Assembly: GCF_043290135.1 (NCBI RefSeq)
Contig: NC_134709.1
Location: 105,046,145 to 105,110,144, forward strand
Source: Rhipicephalus microplus
Lineage: Eukaryota > Arthropoda > Arachnida > Ixodida > Ixodidae
DNA: 64,000 nucleotides
Direction: 5' to 3'
This document shows positions 52,786 to 64,000 of the stretch, in pieces (within the stretch, counting starts at the first letter, position 1; each line of letters starts with the position of its first letter). The notes beneath the pieces were generated by a model. The model saw only the letters and a program-made list of their open reading frames with translations, was not told the origin of the DNA and did no database searches. A program made the translations under genes and the position numbers.

Positions 52786-53738
52786 GACCTTTGGGATGTT
52801 CCGCTGGTGGCTGAAGACCCTGACAACACTAAGGTGGTCACAGCGAGCGCTGACTAGCCTTAAAGAAGAGGACTCCAGCTTAGAACTGAAGCGGGAAAAC
52901 CGTTGCCAAAAATAGGTTTCATTTCTCTCTCACAAGCTAGTTTTTACAGAGGTGGATTGATTTATCGTTATATCAGCTATAACAAAGTATCCGTTATCTG
53001 AAGTTTTTTAATGTTTTGTGAATGGTCTAAAATGTGCTCATGTATTATTTGTTTCTTTTCATTTAGGTTAGCCTTCTTTGCGTGCGACAACTAAATGTAT
53101 ATTGAAAAATAGCAATTTTGCAGGTGCTATCTCTTTTATTATTTGTGGATTGGGGGTCGTGGCAAGTGATTGAAAAAAAGGGCTATCGTTGCATGTGACT
53201 GTTTTATTTGTTTGAAATAAACATATGGCTCGCACGACTCCAAGAGAAAAAAAAACTTTATTTCATCGCTTTCGATAGGTTCACCGACTCTGTGGTCAGA
53301 AACTTTTGTATGGTGGCGAGGGAAATCTTTTCCGAATCTTGCGGTCAACACACCAAGTTAGCATTTTCCGGTTGTGGTGCAGAATAATTTCAGCGACTGT
53401 AAGTGCCACGACGGTTGGTCGAAATGGTGGACGAGAAAGTGATGTCGCAAGCGTGCACGTCAGCATCGCAGGGCGTGAAGACGTGTTAATAAGTACGGAG
53501 AGACTGAACTGCGTCACATAATATCACCGTGTTACAGGAAGACGCGTTCATGACTACTGAGAGACCGAACTGCGTTGCAGATTATCGCCGTGTGTCAGCT
53601 TCAGGGCACGGGAGGATGGCGCCACCTGGGTCCCTGGAACAACCAAATTGCGCATTCTGGACTCTCGAGAATAACGCACACGTGACGCCAAGACCTTGAT
53701 GATATAGGTTTCAGGATTCAACAGCTCAAAGCCTCTCA
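52786..53738. other. Spacer before the LINE ORF1 fragment
   Basis: No gene recognised. Two imperfect copies of GAGACTGAACTGCG occur near 53500 and 53567. The latter part could be the 5' UTR of the LINE that starts coding at 53739 (inference). Confidence 0.4.
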
Positions 53739-54385
53739 ATGACAATTGAACCCAGCGATAGAAATGCCGGAACCGACAGCCAAACCAAGCCGATGGAGCC
53801 TGGCAAACGGTGCTCACTTCGCGGAAGAAGAAAAGCTCTTGCGAAAGACAAAAATTTTAAATCAGTGTATTTTTCGACGACCTCGAACCGTCAAGAAATA
53901 TTCGCTACTGAACCAATCGGAAAACGTAAATACATGCCAGCCTACAGGCAGCTACCTGCCTTGCCGAAACACGAATTGAAGATAGTGGTGCGACGTTATC
54001 AAGGGCTACCGGTCAAGAACCTGTCTAGTGTAATATTGGTGGACGCCGTGATAACAACTTGCAGCGGACAAATATCAGGTAAACACTTTTTGCTCAGAAT
54101 CAAGCTAGGTTCCGACATCTTCACAGTTTTGAGGCCGCACCAGACAGTGGCGGACAACGTGAGGCGTTTTACCACCCTAAAGATCAAAGGCCGCTCACAC
54201 TCAGTCAATGCCTACCTTGCGACAAGCGAAGGAAAAACCATGGGCGTTATTCACGGCTTACACCCTCACATGACGCTTGAAGCGCTAAAAGCGAATCTTT
54301 GCATACGCATAGAAAGGATCAAAATTCTTTAAGAGCGTATGTTTCAAAACGCCAAGACGGCCATTATAACTTCGGCGACTTTGAG
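53739..54385 (+). pseudogene. Non-LTR retrotransposon ORF1 fragment
   Basis: From ATG 53739 the frame gives 197 residues: a basic N-terminus, then LPKHELKIVVRRYQGLPVKN, DAVITTCSG, TTLKIKGRSHSVNAYLA and [19 protein letters not shown]. This arrangement is familiar from ORF1 (Gag-like) proteins of tick LINEs. A frameshift near 54332 moves the next block ([12 protein letters not shown]) to another frame. The sequence then ends in the TCTA array at 54386. No CCHC knuckles, endonuclease or RT follow, so it is a 3'-truncated copy. Assignment rests on remembered family resemblance; the clade is open. Confidence 0.6.
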
Positions 54386-54569
<184 letters not shown>

Positions 54570-56335
54570 GCCGCCTACGACTTTTAGCTCTCCTGGCCGT
54601 TCCGGAAACGGTACCAATACCAAAATTTGTAGGTATACCATGACTGTATGACGAGCATAAGTGGCTAGCGATAACATGAAAATTATTACATTTATGTCAT
54701 GAACGTCATAATTTACATTTCAATGTCTTGCTGCTGTTGCGGAGGTCTCGTTTACATGGCGTGTTGCGAAACTGCTGTGGTATGACATCATGGTATGGCG
54801 AACACAAGCGACAGACCCTAGCATAGTAATCATGACATGGAGGTCATGAAAGTCAACTTCGCGCCACGCTCATGGCACACTCGCGGTCATTTCGCTAGCT
54901 TCCTATGTATCGTATTCGATAATACAGGGCGTGAATGAATGACGTAAGTATGTGGTCGGTGCAAACATGATCATCGTGAGATGCGTGTCATGTAACACCA
55001 TGACTACATGTCACGCTCATAATGCACTCGTGGCCGTTTTGCCAGCTTCAAATGTACGAAACTCAGTATTAGGTCAAGCGAACAGACCACATAGGTAAAC
55101 TACACGTCCAAACATGATAATCATGAAATGCGTGTCGTGTAGCAAAATGACTACATGCCACCCTCAAGATGCGCTCCCGACCGTTTCGTTAACTTGACAT
55201 ATGCCAAAATTGGTAATACCTCATGTAAATAAATTACGAAGGTATGTGACTGGTGCAAACATGATCATCATGAGATGCGTGTGCTGTAAGAATATTACTA
55301 CATGCCACACTCGGACTGCTAATACACTCCGACGTGACCTCTGCCGCGCCTGTGCGCTGGCGTTCGTTTCATCGCGTCACGCCGGCGATGTCCTGCCAGG
55401 CGCCGACCTGCGTGGCGTGCACTCGCAAGTACGCGCCGCGTTGTGTTGCTTTGACGAATGCACGTCTTAGTGCGCCCGGCGTCCCTCCATCACGAAGGAA
55501 GGCAGAAGTGGTGCTGTTTGGGTAAAGCCATCGGCACCAATTGCAGTATGTCGGATTGCGCGCTGGTTGCGCCTGGCGTCAGACGATAAAGCGCTAACGT
55601 AGCGCCACTGCACCCAGCGTTCACGCGTGTCAGCGTTATGTCGGAACATATAAATCCTTCATGACGCGCTTGCCGCTGTTTCGCTAGTTTCGCATGTACT
55701 AATTCGATATTGCGAGACGGGAAGGAACGACGAAGGTACGTGGCTGGTGCAAAAATGATTATTCTAACACGCGTGCCAAGTAATAAAATGACAACATACC
55801 GTGCTCATGATGCGCTCGCGGCCGGTTTGCTAACTTCACATGTACCAAATTTGGTATTACGTGAGGCGAACACACGAAATACGTAAATGACACGTCCGAA
55901 CATGCTAATCTTGACATGGCAACATGGCTGCATGTCACGCTCGTGATGCACTCGCGGCAGTTTTGCTAGTTTTACATATAACAAGTTTGATATTACATGA
56001 CGTGAACGAACGACGAATGTAAATCACACATTGAAACGTAATAATCATGACAAGCGTGTTATGTAAGACATGACTACGTGCTACGCTCATAGCGAGCTCG
56101 CGGCTGTTTTGCTAGCCCAACATATACCATATTTTGTATTACGTGGTCTGAATAGACGACAAAGGTGAATGGCACGTCCAAACATGATAATCATAGCTTA
56201 TGTTTCGTGTCAAACTTTAATGCACGGTACGCTTATAGCACGCTCACGGCCGTTTTGCGGGCTCCACATATACCAAATTTGGTAACAAGTGACATGACAT
56301 GCAATCATGACATGCAAGTCATGTACGGTGTAATT
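54570..56335. repeat. Degenerate satellite array, unit about 145 bp
   Basis: A recurring phrase of the form GCGCTCGCGGCCGTTTTGCTAG occurs near 54885, 55026, 55170, 55660, 55812, 55950, 56097 and 56243, mostly 138-150 bp apart. Each is followed by ACATATACCAAATTTGGTAT-like and AACATGATAATCATGACATG-like blocks. Units are strongly diverged. About 55325-55655 is a GC-rich interruption without the phrase. Confidence 0.75.
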
Positions 56336-56827
56336 TACTTTCGCTTCCTAACGTTGTGCTGATTTTTTAGTGACATATCAACCTATTGTTTGGGAGAGGC
56401 AACCTCTCATTGCCGTTTTCGATGCGTTCTTATCCAGACAAAAAGCTTTGCTGGGATTGGTTGCCGTCTACTCAGAAAACAACGTGAAGGCCTCTTCCTT
56501 AATCAAACACTACCGTGCCTGTACGTTTCGCGGCAGCATGATCGAAACTCTTGAACTGCCATTACAGATAAATAACTGATTTTCTACTTCAAGGCCTTTC
56601 ACAATGTCACCACCGGTTGGTAACACGCCATACCTAAACACTAAAAAAAGAAAACGCAAAACTAGTTACTAAAATAACTTCTGATTCACGGAAATCACGC
56701 AAGAAAACTGTCTCAAACCTTAATTATCAACAAAAAACAAAAATATCATGAACAAATCTTGTTTTTTATTCCTCCAAAGAGCTTACGCCCGCATTTAACG
56801 CTTGAGTCGCACACACGATGGTTCTAA
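56336..56827. other. Spacer right of the satellite
   Basis: 490 bp; nothing recognised. Confidence 0.5.
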
Positions 56828-58714
56828 TCAGAGGACTTTTCGTTTTAATTGGGGAATAAGCAAGACGTGGAACCCCCTCGTTCTACCACCAAACCCCGAT
56901 TCTCGCCACTTTTTAACGCGCTTTCTCGTTTTCTTTTCTTGGAAGTTACCACCGCAAGAGTTGTCATGTGCTGATACTTCGTCTCGGCTCGACTCTGACA
57001 CCACAGACTGGCGGGGCTTTTTCCCGTCTAATTTCGGCCTGTGATACAGGAAACGTTCATCAGCTACTTTTACATGCGATCCCTTTTTCACTTGACGCAG
57101 TACACTGGCAAATGGCTCATCGCGTTCATTCTCTCCATCTAGAGCTTTTCCACGGAATGAACTAGGCCACGCACTATCACACTAATACATTGACTGCCAC
57201 TTCTCAAGCTTGCCTGCTGTACAAGTGACGTGAACTTAGTCGGTTGTGGCACTCTTATTTGGCCGTCCTGTTTCTCCACTGTGTGCTGCACAGCGTTAGC
57301 GCTCATGCTAGAACCTCGAGGCACATGATCTGGCTCCCTCCTCGGTGAATATTGCTCCGGTCTTATTTACCCTCTTACACAGCTGACCTCCCTCGCATTA
57401 CCACCATTTAGATCATTCATCGGCTTTTGCCAGTGCAGACGAAGGCATTCGTAGTCTGCGGGAATAAGCAATACCGACACACTAGTAGTTTATGAGTCGC
57501 TGCGCATCGCAATTGCACAAGCTGAGAAGCGCTTACCGACGTGGTTGGAAGACCTAGATGTTTATACAGCAGACGTGCGGTAATATCATGCCCAAAAGTG
57601 TCTGTTAGCCTTATTGTGCCACTACTCTGATCCACAATTTCAGCGGCCACTTCATTCGCCCGTACCATCGTGAGACCTGGGTCAACGCGGGCAAAACAGG
57701 GCTTGTTTCCCACAAATATCTCGATCAGTGGGTGCCTCATCAGCGAGTTTTTCTTGCCCGCAGTGTCGTGATGGTGTGGCTCGGCTTTTAAACGACTGCC
57801 TTTTTTTGGGAAACCACGCATAAAACTTCGGCTGTATTAGCAGCAGTCGGACGGGAGAACTCGCAATCCCTTTGAAAGTGGCCCTGCCGTCCACATCGAA
57901 AGCAGACTCTTGAATTAGAGTTCAAGCTTGCTCCAGCAAACTGTTCAGCTTGCGTCCTATAACTTAGTTCTCTACAGGCAGTACCACGGCAACTCCATTT
58001 CGAAACTCCCTGCCTGCCACCGTCAAGGCCCTCTTGAAAATTCGCGGCTAAGTCCGCAATATCTTTGGGCGTCAACCAGCTCTTCTTGCTGAGTTACCAG
58101 TGAGTGGAGATCAATGGGCATTATCTGTTTGAGCCTATCAGCTATCAGCAATTTATGAAGACTCTTAAATGACTTCACCTCTCTACATTTAAGGTAGTAC
58201 GTTAACATGGTCTACAGGCGCGCCTTCACTTGTCTCCAAGATTCATCTGCCTCTCTCTTTATTTGCAGAAACACTCGGCGGTACTACCTTGGAGTCAGCC
58301 GCATCTCTTTTATCGCTCTATACTCTAAATCCGAGTATGGCGTTATCCCAGCTTCTGATTGATCGGCCACGAATGTGCGCATCTTGTCACCTAAAAATGG
58401 TAAAAACATCATGCCTTGTATATCTTCGGGCATGCTCGATGACGTAAAGAGAGCGCCCATGTGTTTTAACCAAGCGGGAATTATAGGCTCAATATAGGGC
58501 ATAGGTATTAAAACTGCTTTCAGCTCTTCCACGTACCGCCCGATACTCGTCTGCTAGTTCCGGTTGTTCGGACCCTCTGACAAGGCACGCAATGACCTCC
58601 TCTTCTCTAGCTAACGCTTGACCTTCAACATTTCTAGCTCGAGCATCAACTCGCGGGTGCAATAAATTCATTCACACTGTCAGCTTCTATCATATCTTGA
58701 TCTAAGTCCGCCAT
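56828..58714 (-). pseudogene. Gag-protease remnant of a further LTR element
   Basis: The minus-strand start ATG 58714 opens MADLDQDMIEADSVNEF, then frameshifts (58671-58489). A Gag region follows (FLPFLGDKMRTFVADQ, DLEYRAIKEMRLTPR; ARLYTMLTYYLKCREVKSF; ADRLKQIMP; DIADLAANFQEGLDGGR), broken between 58532 and 57788. This layout recalls the SCAN-like Gag of element E rather than those of A or C. One CCHC knuckle, CFRCGRQGHFQRDC, is intact. The protease region (57821-57417) reads VDPGLTMV where DTG is expected. Further minus-strand frames to 56828 are in line with it but unassigned. RT and integrase are absent. Confidence 0.65.
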
Positions 58715-59093
58715 CTCCTACCGTGTGCTTGAACGCAAGTACAATCAGTAAGAAAAAGTCGGGGGCCCCGAGAGAGCACAAAGCAGGCCTCACCTTGCAG
58801 TGATGCTTTGCCAGATGCAGTTGACAGTTGGAGCTGCATCCATCTCGTCACTAACGCTATGTGCGACGACCACTTCCAATGCAGCAGGTATCCGCCTGAT
58901 CACCCTGTCTCTAACTCAGTCTGTCACATCGACTGTCTCTGCTGCTGTGCTCCTGAAGCAGTGCCCTGCAGCACCTCTCTGGTAAGTCCGTCGGTCAACG
59001 ATGACCTTTGGATCTGCTCTCGTTCACTGACGCGCAGCGCTCTTGTTCTGCCCAACTCCAGGCTCCAAAGTTCGCCGGTAGGTTCGTACCAAA

Positions 59094-59410
59094 TGTCAAT
59101 GCTGCGTATCGCCGCCCCTCAACAGGAACAAAAGTAGCGAGCGTCTTGATGTTGCTCCTCGCAGCGCACCAGCAGGTCCCAAGAGCAGTGAGCGTCTTAT
59201 CAGCTTTCCGGACTTCAGCACCTTTCCCGCTGCGAGCTCTCCCCTCCACGTCGACTGCGCCAGCTGATTTCCTCTTCCTCGACTATACTCTACACTAGCT
59301 AAGGAGAGAAGATGTTTGAAGTTCAGAATGGGTCCCCTCGTTGACTCGAGTGCATGGTGGCAGCGCGAAGGAAGAGCCATAGTCCGGTGAAGAGACGCTT
59401 TATTGCAGCC
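59094..59410 (-). repeat. Possible 5' LTR region of the Gag-protease remnant
   Basis: On the minus strand the sequence ends ATTGACA at 59094 and is followed by TTTGGTACGAACC, which could be LTR end plus primer site. AATAAA lies at 59399-59404 (minus). The outer boundary was not found, so the right limit is arbitrary. Confidence 0.35.
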
Positions 59411-60725
59411 TCAGGCGTCTGCCCGAGTCCAAGCCCGAACCTCCGCTCTTCCATTTCAGATTCAGACATCCTCTTTTCAACGCTCGGTTGAACAAAGAGT
59501 CTTCACAAAAGCAAATCACACGTTGGGGCTCAGATCATCACAACAAAAACAGAAACACTTTCATAATGGGCACTACATTGGTAAAAACCACGTTTGCGAA
59601 TTCAACACAAAAAGGGTAGGTTCTCCGCGTGTCACACTCAATCCCATGCCAGGCCGTGTATCGGCCGGCCTCCATCAATAGTCTTTCTCACGCTCGAGCT
59701 TCATAAGGTTTCTCATTAAACGTCGCTTCATAGAAGCTTCCTCAAGTGCGTAGAGCACACCGCGAGGCCCTCTGCGCTGACCAGGTGTGCACGTGTTATG
59801 CGAGGCGCCCCGCCATCTCAAAAAAAGTCGGTAATAACGTATAGCGAGGAGGACAAGCTCGTCTGCGTGCCGCCAAATCTCTCGAACAGCCCAGTGGTCG
59901 CGTCCCTGCGTCATTCACAATGGCACGCGTATATGCCAACAATGACTTAAACTCAGACTTCGGCGCTTGGCCTCCTCCTTGCAAGATGCTCTTCCGAGTA
60001 AGCTTTCTTCTTCTAGTCCCAAACGGAGGCGACGCTCGTGAATCATGTAAACGAAGAAGTCTCCTTTATTTCCCGTGCGCAGGTCTCCCACGTTCGCCTT
60101 CGCGGAACGGGTGTGCTTCGTTATTTGACGGGTCGGGAATTGGCTCCGCGATTGGCATCAGCCGCATTAATGACGCTACACACAACAACATGCCGGCAAT
60201 TGTTGCCCAATTCTAACTGAGAGTATCACATAGGGAAACATATAACAATAAATTTTAAAACTAACGGAGTGAAAATATTGGTAAAAAGTACAATGCTGAC
60301 AACTGGCTGGTATACATTAGGGTTTGGTTTTCACCAAAATTAAGGAAGTCTCGACATTTGCGTTTTTTCCTTTTGTTCTTAAAAGAAATAGAAAGGTCAC
60401 AGAAGCTCAAAGAAACGTCCTCTCCCAGTGTGAATGTGTGGGTATTTTATTCATTTATATATCTTCAACAAAGGTGAGCACACATGTTTAGGTAGCTACC
60501 GAGCAATATTGCTCACATTTGTTCGCTCATATAGTATAGGACGCATGAACTTTTCTTATGTTGTTACATTTTTATGATTCGTAAACTTTTTAACCTAATC
60601 CAACACGGCTTTCGCAAAGATAAGTTGTGCATGACCCAAATAACGTTATGAAGTAAAACGAAATGAACTTATTTCGTCCTGGCGAACTGGTCAGACGCCC
60701 CTTTAAGAGGGGTGTAAAAACTACG
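59411..60725. other. Spacer or outer part of the possible LTR
   Basis: 1.3 kb; no gene or repeat recognised. Several short open frames have no motifs. Confidence 0.4.
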
Positions 60726-60842
60726 AGCCACCGTCCCCATGGCGAAGCCCACCATCGACCTCTTCTTCATTCCTTTCTCTGATTTGATCTTAACCTAATG
60801 ATGATGGTGTCTCTCGTCGTCTTACACAATATTCAACATCAC
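60726..60842 (-). repeat. Short repeat S, copy 1
   Basis: About 117 bp starting GCCACCGTCCCCATGGCGAA on the plus strand and ending TTACACAATATTCA. It recurs at 62482 and 62574. Confidence 0.75.
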
Positions 60843-61855
60843 CCGCACCCCAACAGTGGCGAGTCATGACAAAGAACACTAACACGCAAAGTCTCTAGGT
60901 ACACACTTTTTGTTCATGTGTTCTTGTGTCAGGTCCGAGCCAGTTCATGCAGGTCAGTCTGACTCTTCACCGGTGCTTCGTCTTCGAGCGGTGCTTCCGA
61001 CATTTGTTTAACTCTCATGCCTTTAAGCGTATCCTCCTTGATTAGTTTGTGTGGTCAATTAGCAGCTTTCGTTCGTATAAAAATTGACGATCCACTCTGT
61101 TCCATGAGGGTCTGCAAAAGCTATTTCTGAGAAGTTTTCTCGAGTTGTTGGTCTTGTCTGCAGCCACCTTGGTATTAGGGGCCTTCTTCTTTTGCATTAC
61201 TATTAGCTTTCTGCCTTGTGACTTTGGCGCTGTCTCGGTAATTTTTTTCTTAGATGAAAGAAGACACACCATCTGCATTTCCTTCAACCCTGACGTATGC
61301 AGACTTCTCGAAAAGCATCGGCAGCGAGCACCATAACGGGCTTGCTTCAGCATCCTCGTAGTCTTTCATTTGTTTATTTTCTAGTGACTAGCTGGCCTTG
61401 TTTTATTATCTGCAGGCCATTGTGCGCATTGCTGCGAAGACTTATTAGCATGGCGACCTGTCATCTTCGGTTGGCGCTCATCTTCAAGATCTGGTGGGTC
61501 GTCTTTAAGATTTTTAAATGCATTTTGATTTTTTAATACAGGTCTCTCCCACACTATACACCTGAGGAGATGATGCAAAGTTGTTCCCTTCACTGGTGCA
61601 GCAGGTTGACGAGACTTTCGAAATCGCGGAAGAGGTCTCTTGCCTCTGAAGTTGCTTTTCAGTGCTTATCCTCGAGATTTTGCTCTCTGCAGAATAAATG
61701 CTTGTCTGCCACCTTTCAGTGTGTTCCTCCATTCGCTAAGTAGCCGACTCATAAAGCATCTGTGCGGCAAGATCAACATTGAGGAAGCAATGGCTAAGTG
61801 TTAGTGCTCTGGACGAGGAGCCATTTTTTCTTTCACTTCTGTTCTATTCTGCTCT
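60843..61855. other. Spacer between repeat S and the BEL Gag fragment
   Basis: Several minus-strand open frames of 70-103 codons lie downstream of the BEL Gag fragment and might be its decayed continuation; none has a recognisable motif. Confidence 0.35.
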
Positions 61856-62160
61856 TTATTGATTCCAGATCAACTTGCTGAGCTTTAATGTGTCTTTGAT
61901 CTTGTACAGTGCTCTAACTTTCGCTCGAATAATCTGGTGAACATAGTCGTCTGCTTCCTCCATCTCCGCTTCTAAACGTTCCATGGAAACTGCATCTTCT
62001 ACATCTTTGTCAATTTTTCTGGGATTCTGATACTCGTTTGTCAAAATTCGGTGAAAATTTGTCAGGTCATTATTAGTGGGTGATTCATATGCAGCGCACT
62101 TTCGACGCTGGTGATGGCTTCCAAGATGGTCTTTTGTACGTGATTACGCCTTTCGGTTAG
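61856..62160 (-). pseudogene. BEL/Pao Gag N-terminal fragment
   Basis: In one minus-strand frame from about 62040: NEYQNPRKIDKDVEDAV, then ERLEAEMEEADDYVHQI and RAKVRALYKI. This acidic heptad-like stretch is typical of the BEL/Pao Gag N-terminus. Upstream pieces in neighbouring frames (HVQKTILEAITSVESAL) align with the preceding helix of that family, so at least two frameshifts are present. The frame stops at 61856 and no later Gag block is recognised. With repeat R2 upstream, it suggests a BEL 5' end on this strand. Confidence 0.6.
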
Positions 62161-62481
62161 GGATCCATATCCTGGTTCAGTGTCTGGAAACGTATAAATT
62201 CACTGGCTTGCTATGCCACGAGGTTAAGGAGGCGTCACCATGCTATTCGTCACGAAGAATCGCATGATGAAACTCCGGGCGTCGTTGACATGTCAAAATC
62301 CATGGTATGGGTTGCGAGCAGGGTTAGGCCTCACACCTGAGGTTCACCTACCGACAGCGTCAACAAAAGTAATGCAGGCTGCAGATGCCGTCGAGAAGTC
62401 GGGAATGTCTGCTCTGTATTACCTCTATAGGCCTTTCATCCGGGTTTTACAGCACTAAATGTTGAAAAACGATCAAGCTGC

Positions 62482-62560
62482 CGTCCCCATGGCGAAGCCC
62501 ACCGTTGACATCTTCTTTATTGCTTGCTCTGATGTGATATTAACCCAATGATGATGTCAT
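62482..62560 (-). repeat. Short repeat S, copy 2 (partial)
   Basis: GCCGTCCCCATGGCGAAGCC through CCCAATGATGATG on the plus strand; it ends in a T run before copy 3. Confidence 0.7.
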
Positions 62561-62573
62561 TTTTTTAAAAAGG

Positions 62574-62950
62574 AGAAGCCACCGTCCCCGTAGGGAAACC
62601 CACCGTCGACTTCTCCTTTATTTCTTGCTCTCGTTTGATCTTAACCTTATGGCCCCGCCGCGGTGGTCTAGTGGCTAAGGTACTCGGCTGCTGACCCGCA
62701 GGTCGCGGGTTCAAATCCCGGCTGCGGCGGCTGCATTTCCGATGGAGGCGGAAATGTCGAGGCCCGTGTGCTCAGATTTGGGTGCACGTTAAAGAACCCC
62801 AGGTGGTCAAAATTTCCGGAGCCCTCCACTACGGCGTCTCTCATAATCATATGGTGGTTTTGGGACGTTAAACCCCACAAATCAATCAATCAATCAATCT
62901 TAACCTTATGTTGATAGTATCACTCGTCACCTTACACAATATTCACATAT
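62574..62950 (-). repeat. Short repeat S, copy 3, split by a SINE
   Basis: Left part 62574-62651, right part 62897-62950, interrupted by the SINE. On the minus strand it carries AATAAA (GCAAGAAATAAAGGAG). It lies directly beside repeat R2. Confidence 0.75.
62652..62896 (+). repeat. Ruka-like SINE inserted in repeat S
   Basis: 245 bp, full tRNA-like head (A and B boxes), body and (ATCA)n tail. A perfect 14-bp duplication ATCTTAACCTTATG lies at 62638-62651 and 62897-62910. Confidence 0.95.
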
Positions 62951-64000
62951 CGACCTTGCACATATTGACCTGATGTCGACTTTTCGATCAAGTGCAACTT
63001 CCTCCGATGTCGCTGCAATGTTCAAGCCAAGCTGCACCTGGCGCTCTGATGTTGTAATTGACTATATTCAGCCAACGCCGGCTCACTAGACACATGCCAA
63101 TGAAGGCTCATCCTTTCACCGACTTAGTTGCTGACATACATCCCACATAGGATCATTATCGGTCCACGTTTTTGCTAATAAAATACAATAATTACGCCGA
63201 TATTTCCTGTTTGAAGAATATTGGCTACCACTGGCTTTCCAATGTTCCAGCATTCTTAACATGGGCCTTTTACAACTGGCGATTTTTAGCTTGTGGACAT
63301 TATATTACGCCCCCAGAATTTCCCCCAGCAGCTTCAAGGCGACTGACCACTGGATTAATTAGCAGAGAAACACTAAACGATTTCACTAAATCATCCATTT
63401 AAGTCATTTTTGCAATGCCTTGATACCAAGCGACTGGCTCCTAAACCGTAAGAGAAAACGCGACTTCATTGTGAGGTCATGGCGAACTATCTGTTTTGCC
63501 GTCCCTTCTAGCGTGTGCCTGTCCCCACATCGTCCTCTTCGATAGTCTGGCTCTCTCCAAGAGAATATTCTGCAACATCTTCTTAGGGTGGGGGCAAGAT
63601 GAGTTACACGTTTCGATGAAGTCTGGACCACTTCAGGTTTCTTCGATCCGGGAATATTATTCAACATAATCCCAGGGAGGCCAGAGAGAATCGTACCTAC
63701 GGACAACGCAGTTTGTGTTAACATTCAATTGCTTTGCTACTGGGAGTGCTTGTGCACTACTGCCATTAATCCGTGGCTGTTGAACCGCTTGCTGTCTCCA
63801 GAACCGACGCTAATGAGACGGAGGGTGTTCTTGATGTACGTTAGGCTGACGTGCTTGGCATGCGGAATGAAGAAGACGCGATGCCTCTCATGGTGGTCGC
63901 CCGAAGGGTGGCTGGTCGGAGATTAGTTGTTCAAGTAGGGCGTCACTATGGACACACTGGCACTGACGACGTCGATGCACATGGCAGTGACGACCATCGA
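62951..64000 (-). repeat. Inverted repeat R, right copy (runs off the window)
   Basis: Reverse complement matches 49598-50880 with moderate divergence and without the SINE at 50631-50861. The shared coding-like frame here (63724-63404, minus, 106 codons; TQTALSVGTIL, MLNNIPGSKKPEVVQTSSKR) is open but of unknown nature. Its position upstream of the BEL Gag fragment on the same strand fits a BEL 5' LTR or leader. Confidence 0.75.

Noticed and set aside
54570..56335. CRISPR array suggested by regularly spaced repeats
   Set aside because: Units are diverged, contiguous and about 145 bp long, with no short conserved repeat plus unique spacers, and the context is eukaryotic.

Overview
The window is eukaryotic, repeat-dominated DNA, most likely from a hard (ixodid) tick. 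Four roughly 230-245 bp tRNA-derived SINEs match the tick Ruka family. The remainder is layered retrotransposons: Penelope-like (PLE), Ty3/Gypsy, BEL/Pao and non-LTR elements, plus AT-rich spacer, long (TCTA)n arrays and a degenerate satellite. No complete host gene is visible; three short stretches could be host exons, and all are weak.

Layout. 1-751: 5' end of a minus-strand Gypsy (L), LTR plus partial gag. 761-8550: a PLE complex made of a full-length minus copy (761-4984), an upstream 5'-truncated copy in tandem (4985-6028, a pseudo-LTR) and a second 5'-truncated copy head-to-head on the plus strand (6029-8550). The full-length copy has an SGNH/GDSL-hydrolase ORF in front of, and in the same reading frame as, its RT-GIY-YIG ORF; every copy carries a hammerhead-like motif. 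8557-13786: a Gypsy (A) with identical 143-bp LTRs, intact gag and pol, and a GGGAAAC -1 frameshift site abutting the gag stop. 15544-20787: an old decayed Gypsy (B). 25753-31355: a decayed minus-strand Gypsy (D) whose 5' LTR is split by a LINE tail. 35244-41679: a Gmr1-like element (E) with a SCAN-like Gag and integrase upstream of RT. 42240-47426: a nearly intact Gypsy (C). 48480-64000: BEL/Pao fragments, a >1-kb inverted repeat, three clean SINE insertions, a LINE ORF1 fragment, microsatellite-headed satellite arrays and a Gag-protease remnant.

Whole-window pattern. Elements L, A, B, C and D share a primer-binding site of the type TTTGGTGGAxGTGCTGGG. L, A, C and D are flanked by ATAT, so one Gypsy lineage has repeatedly used AT-rich targets here. 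A (no LTR differences) and C (3 of 160) are the young copies; B (24 of 123) is old. Gag and Pol of A and C could still form particles and integrate. Everything else looks dead or dependent on other copies.
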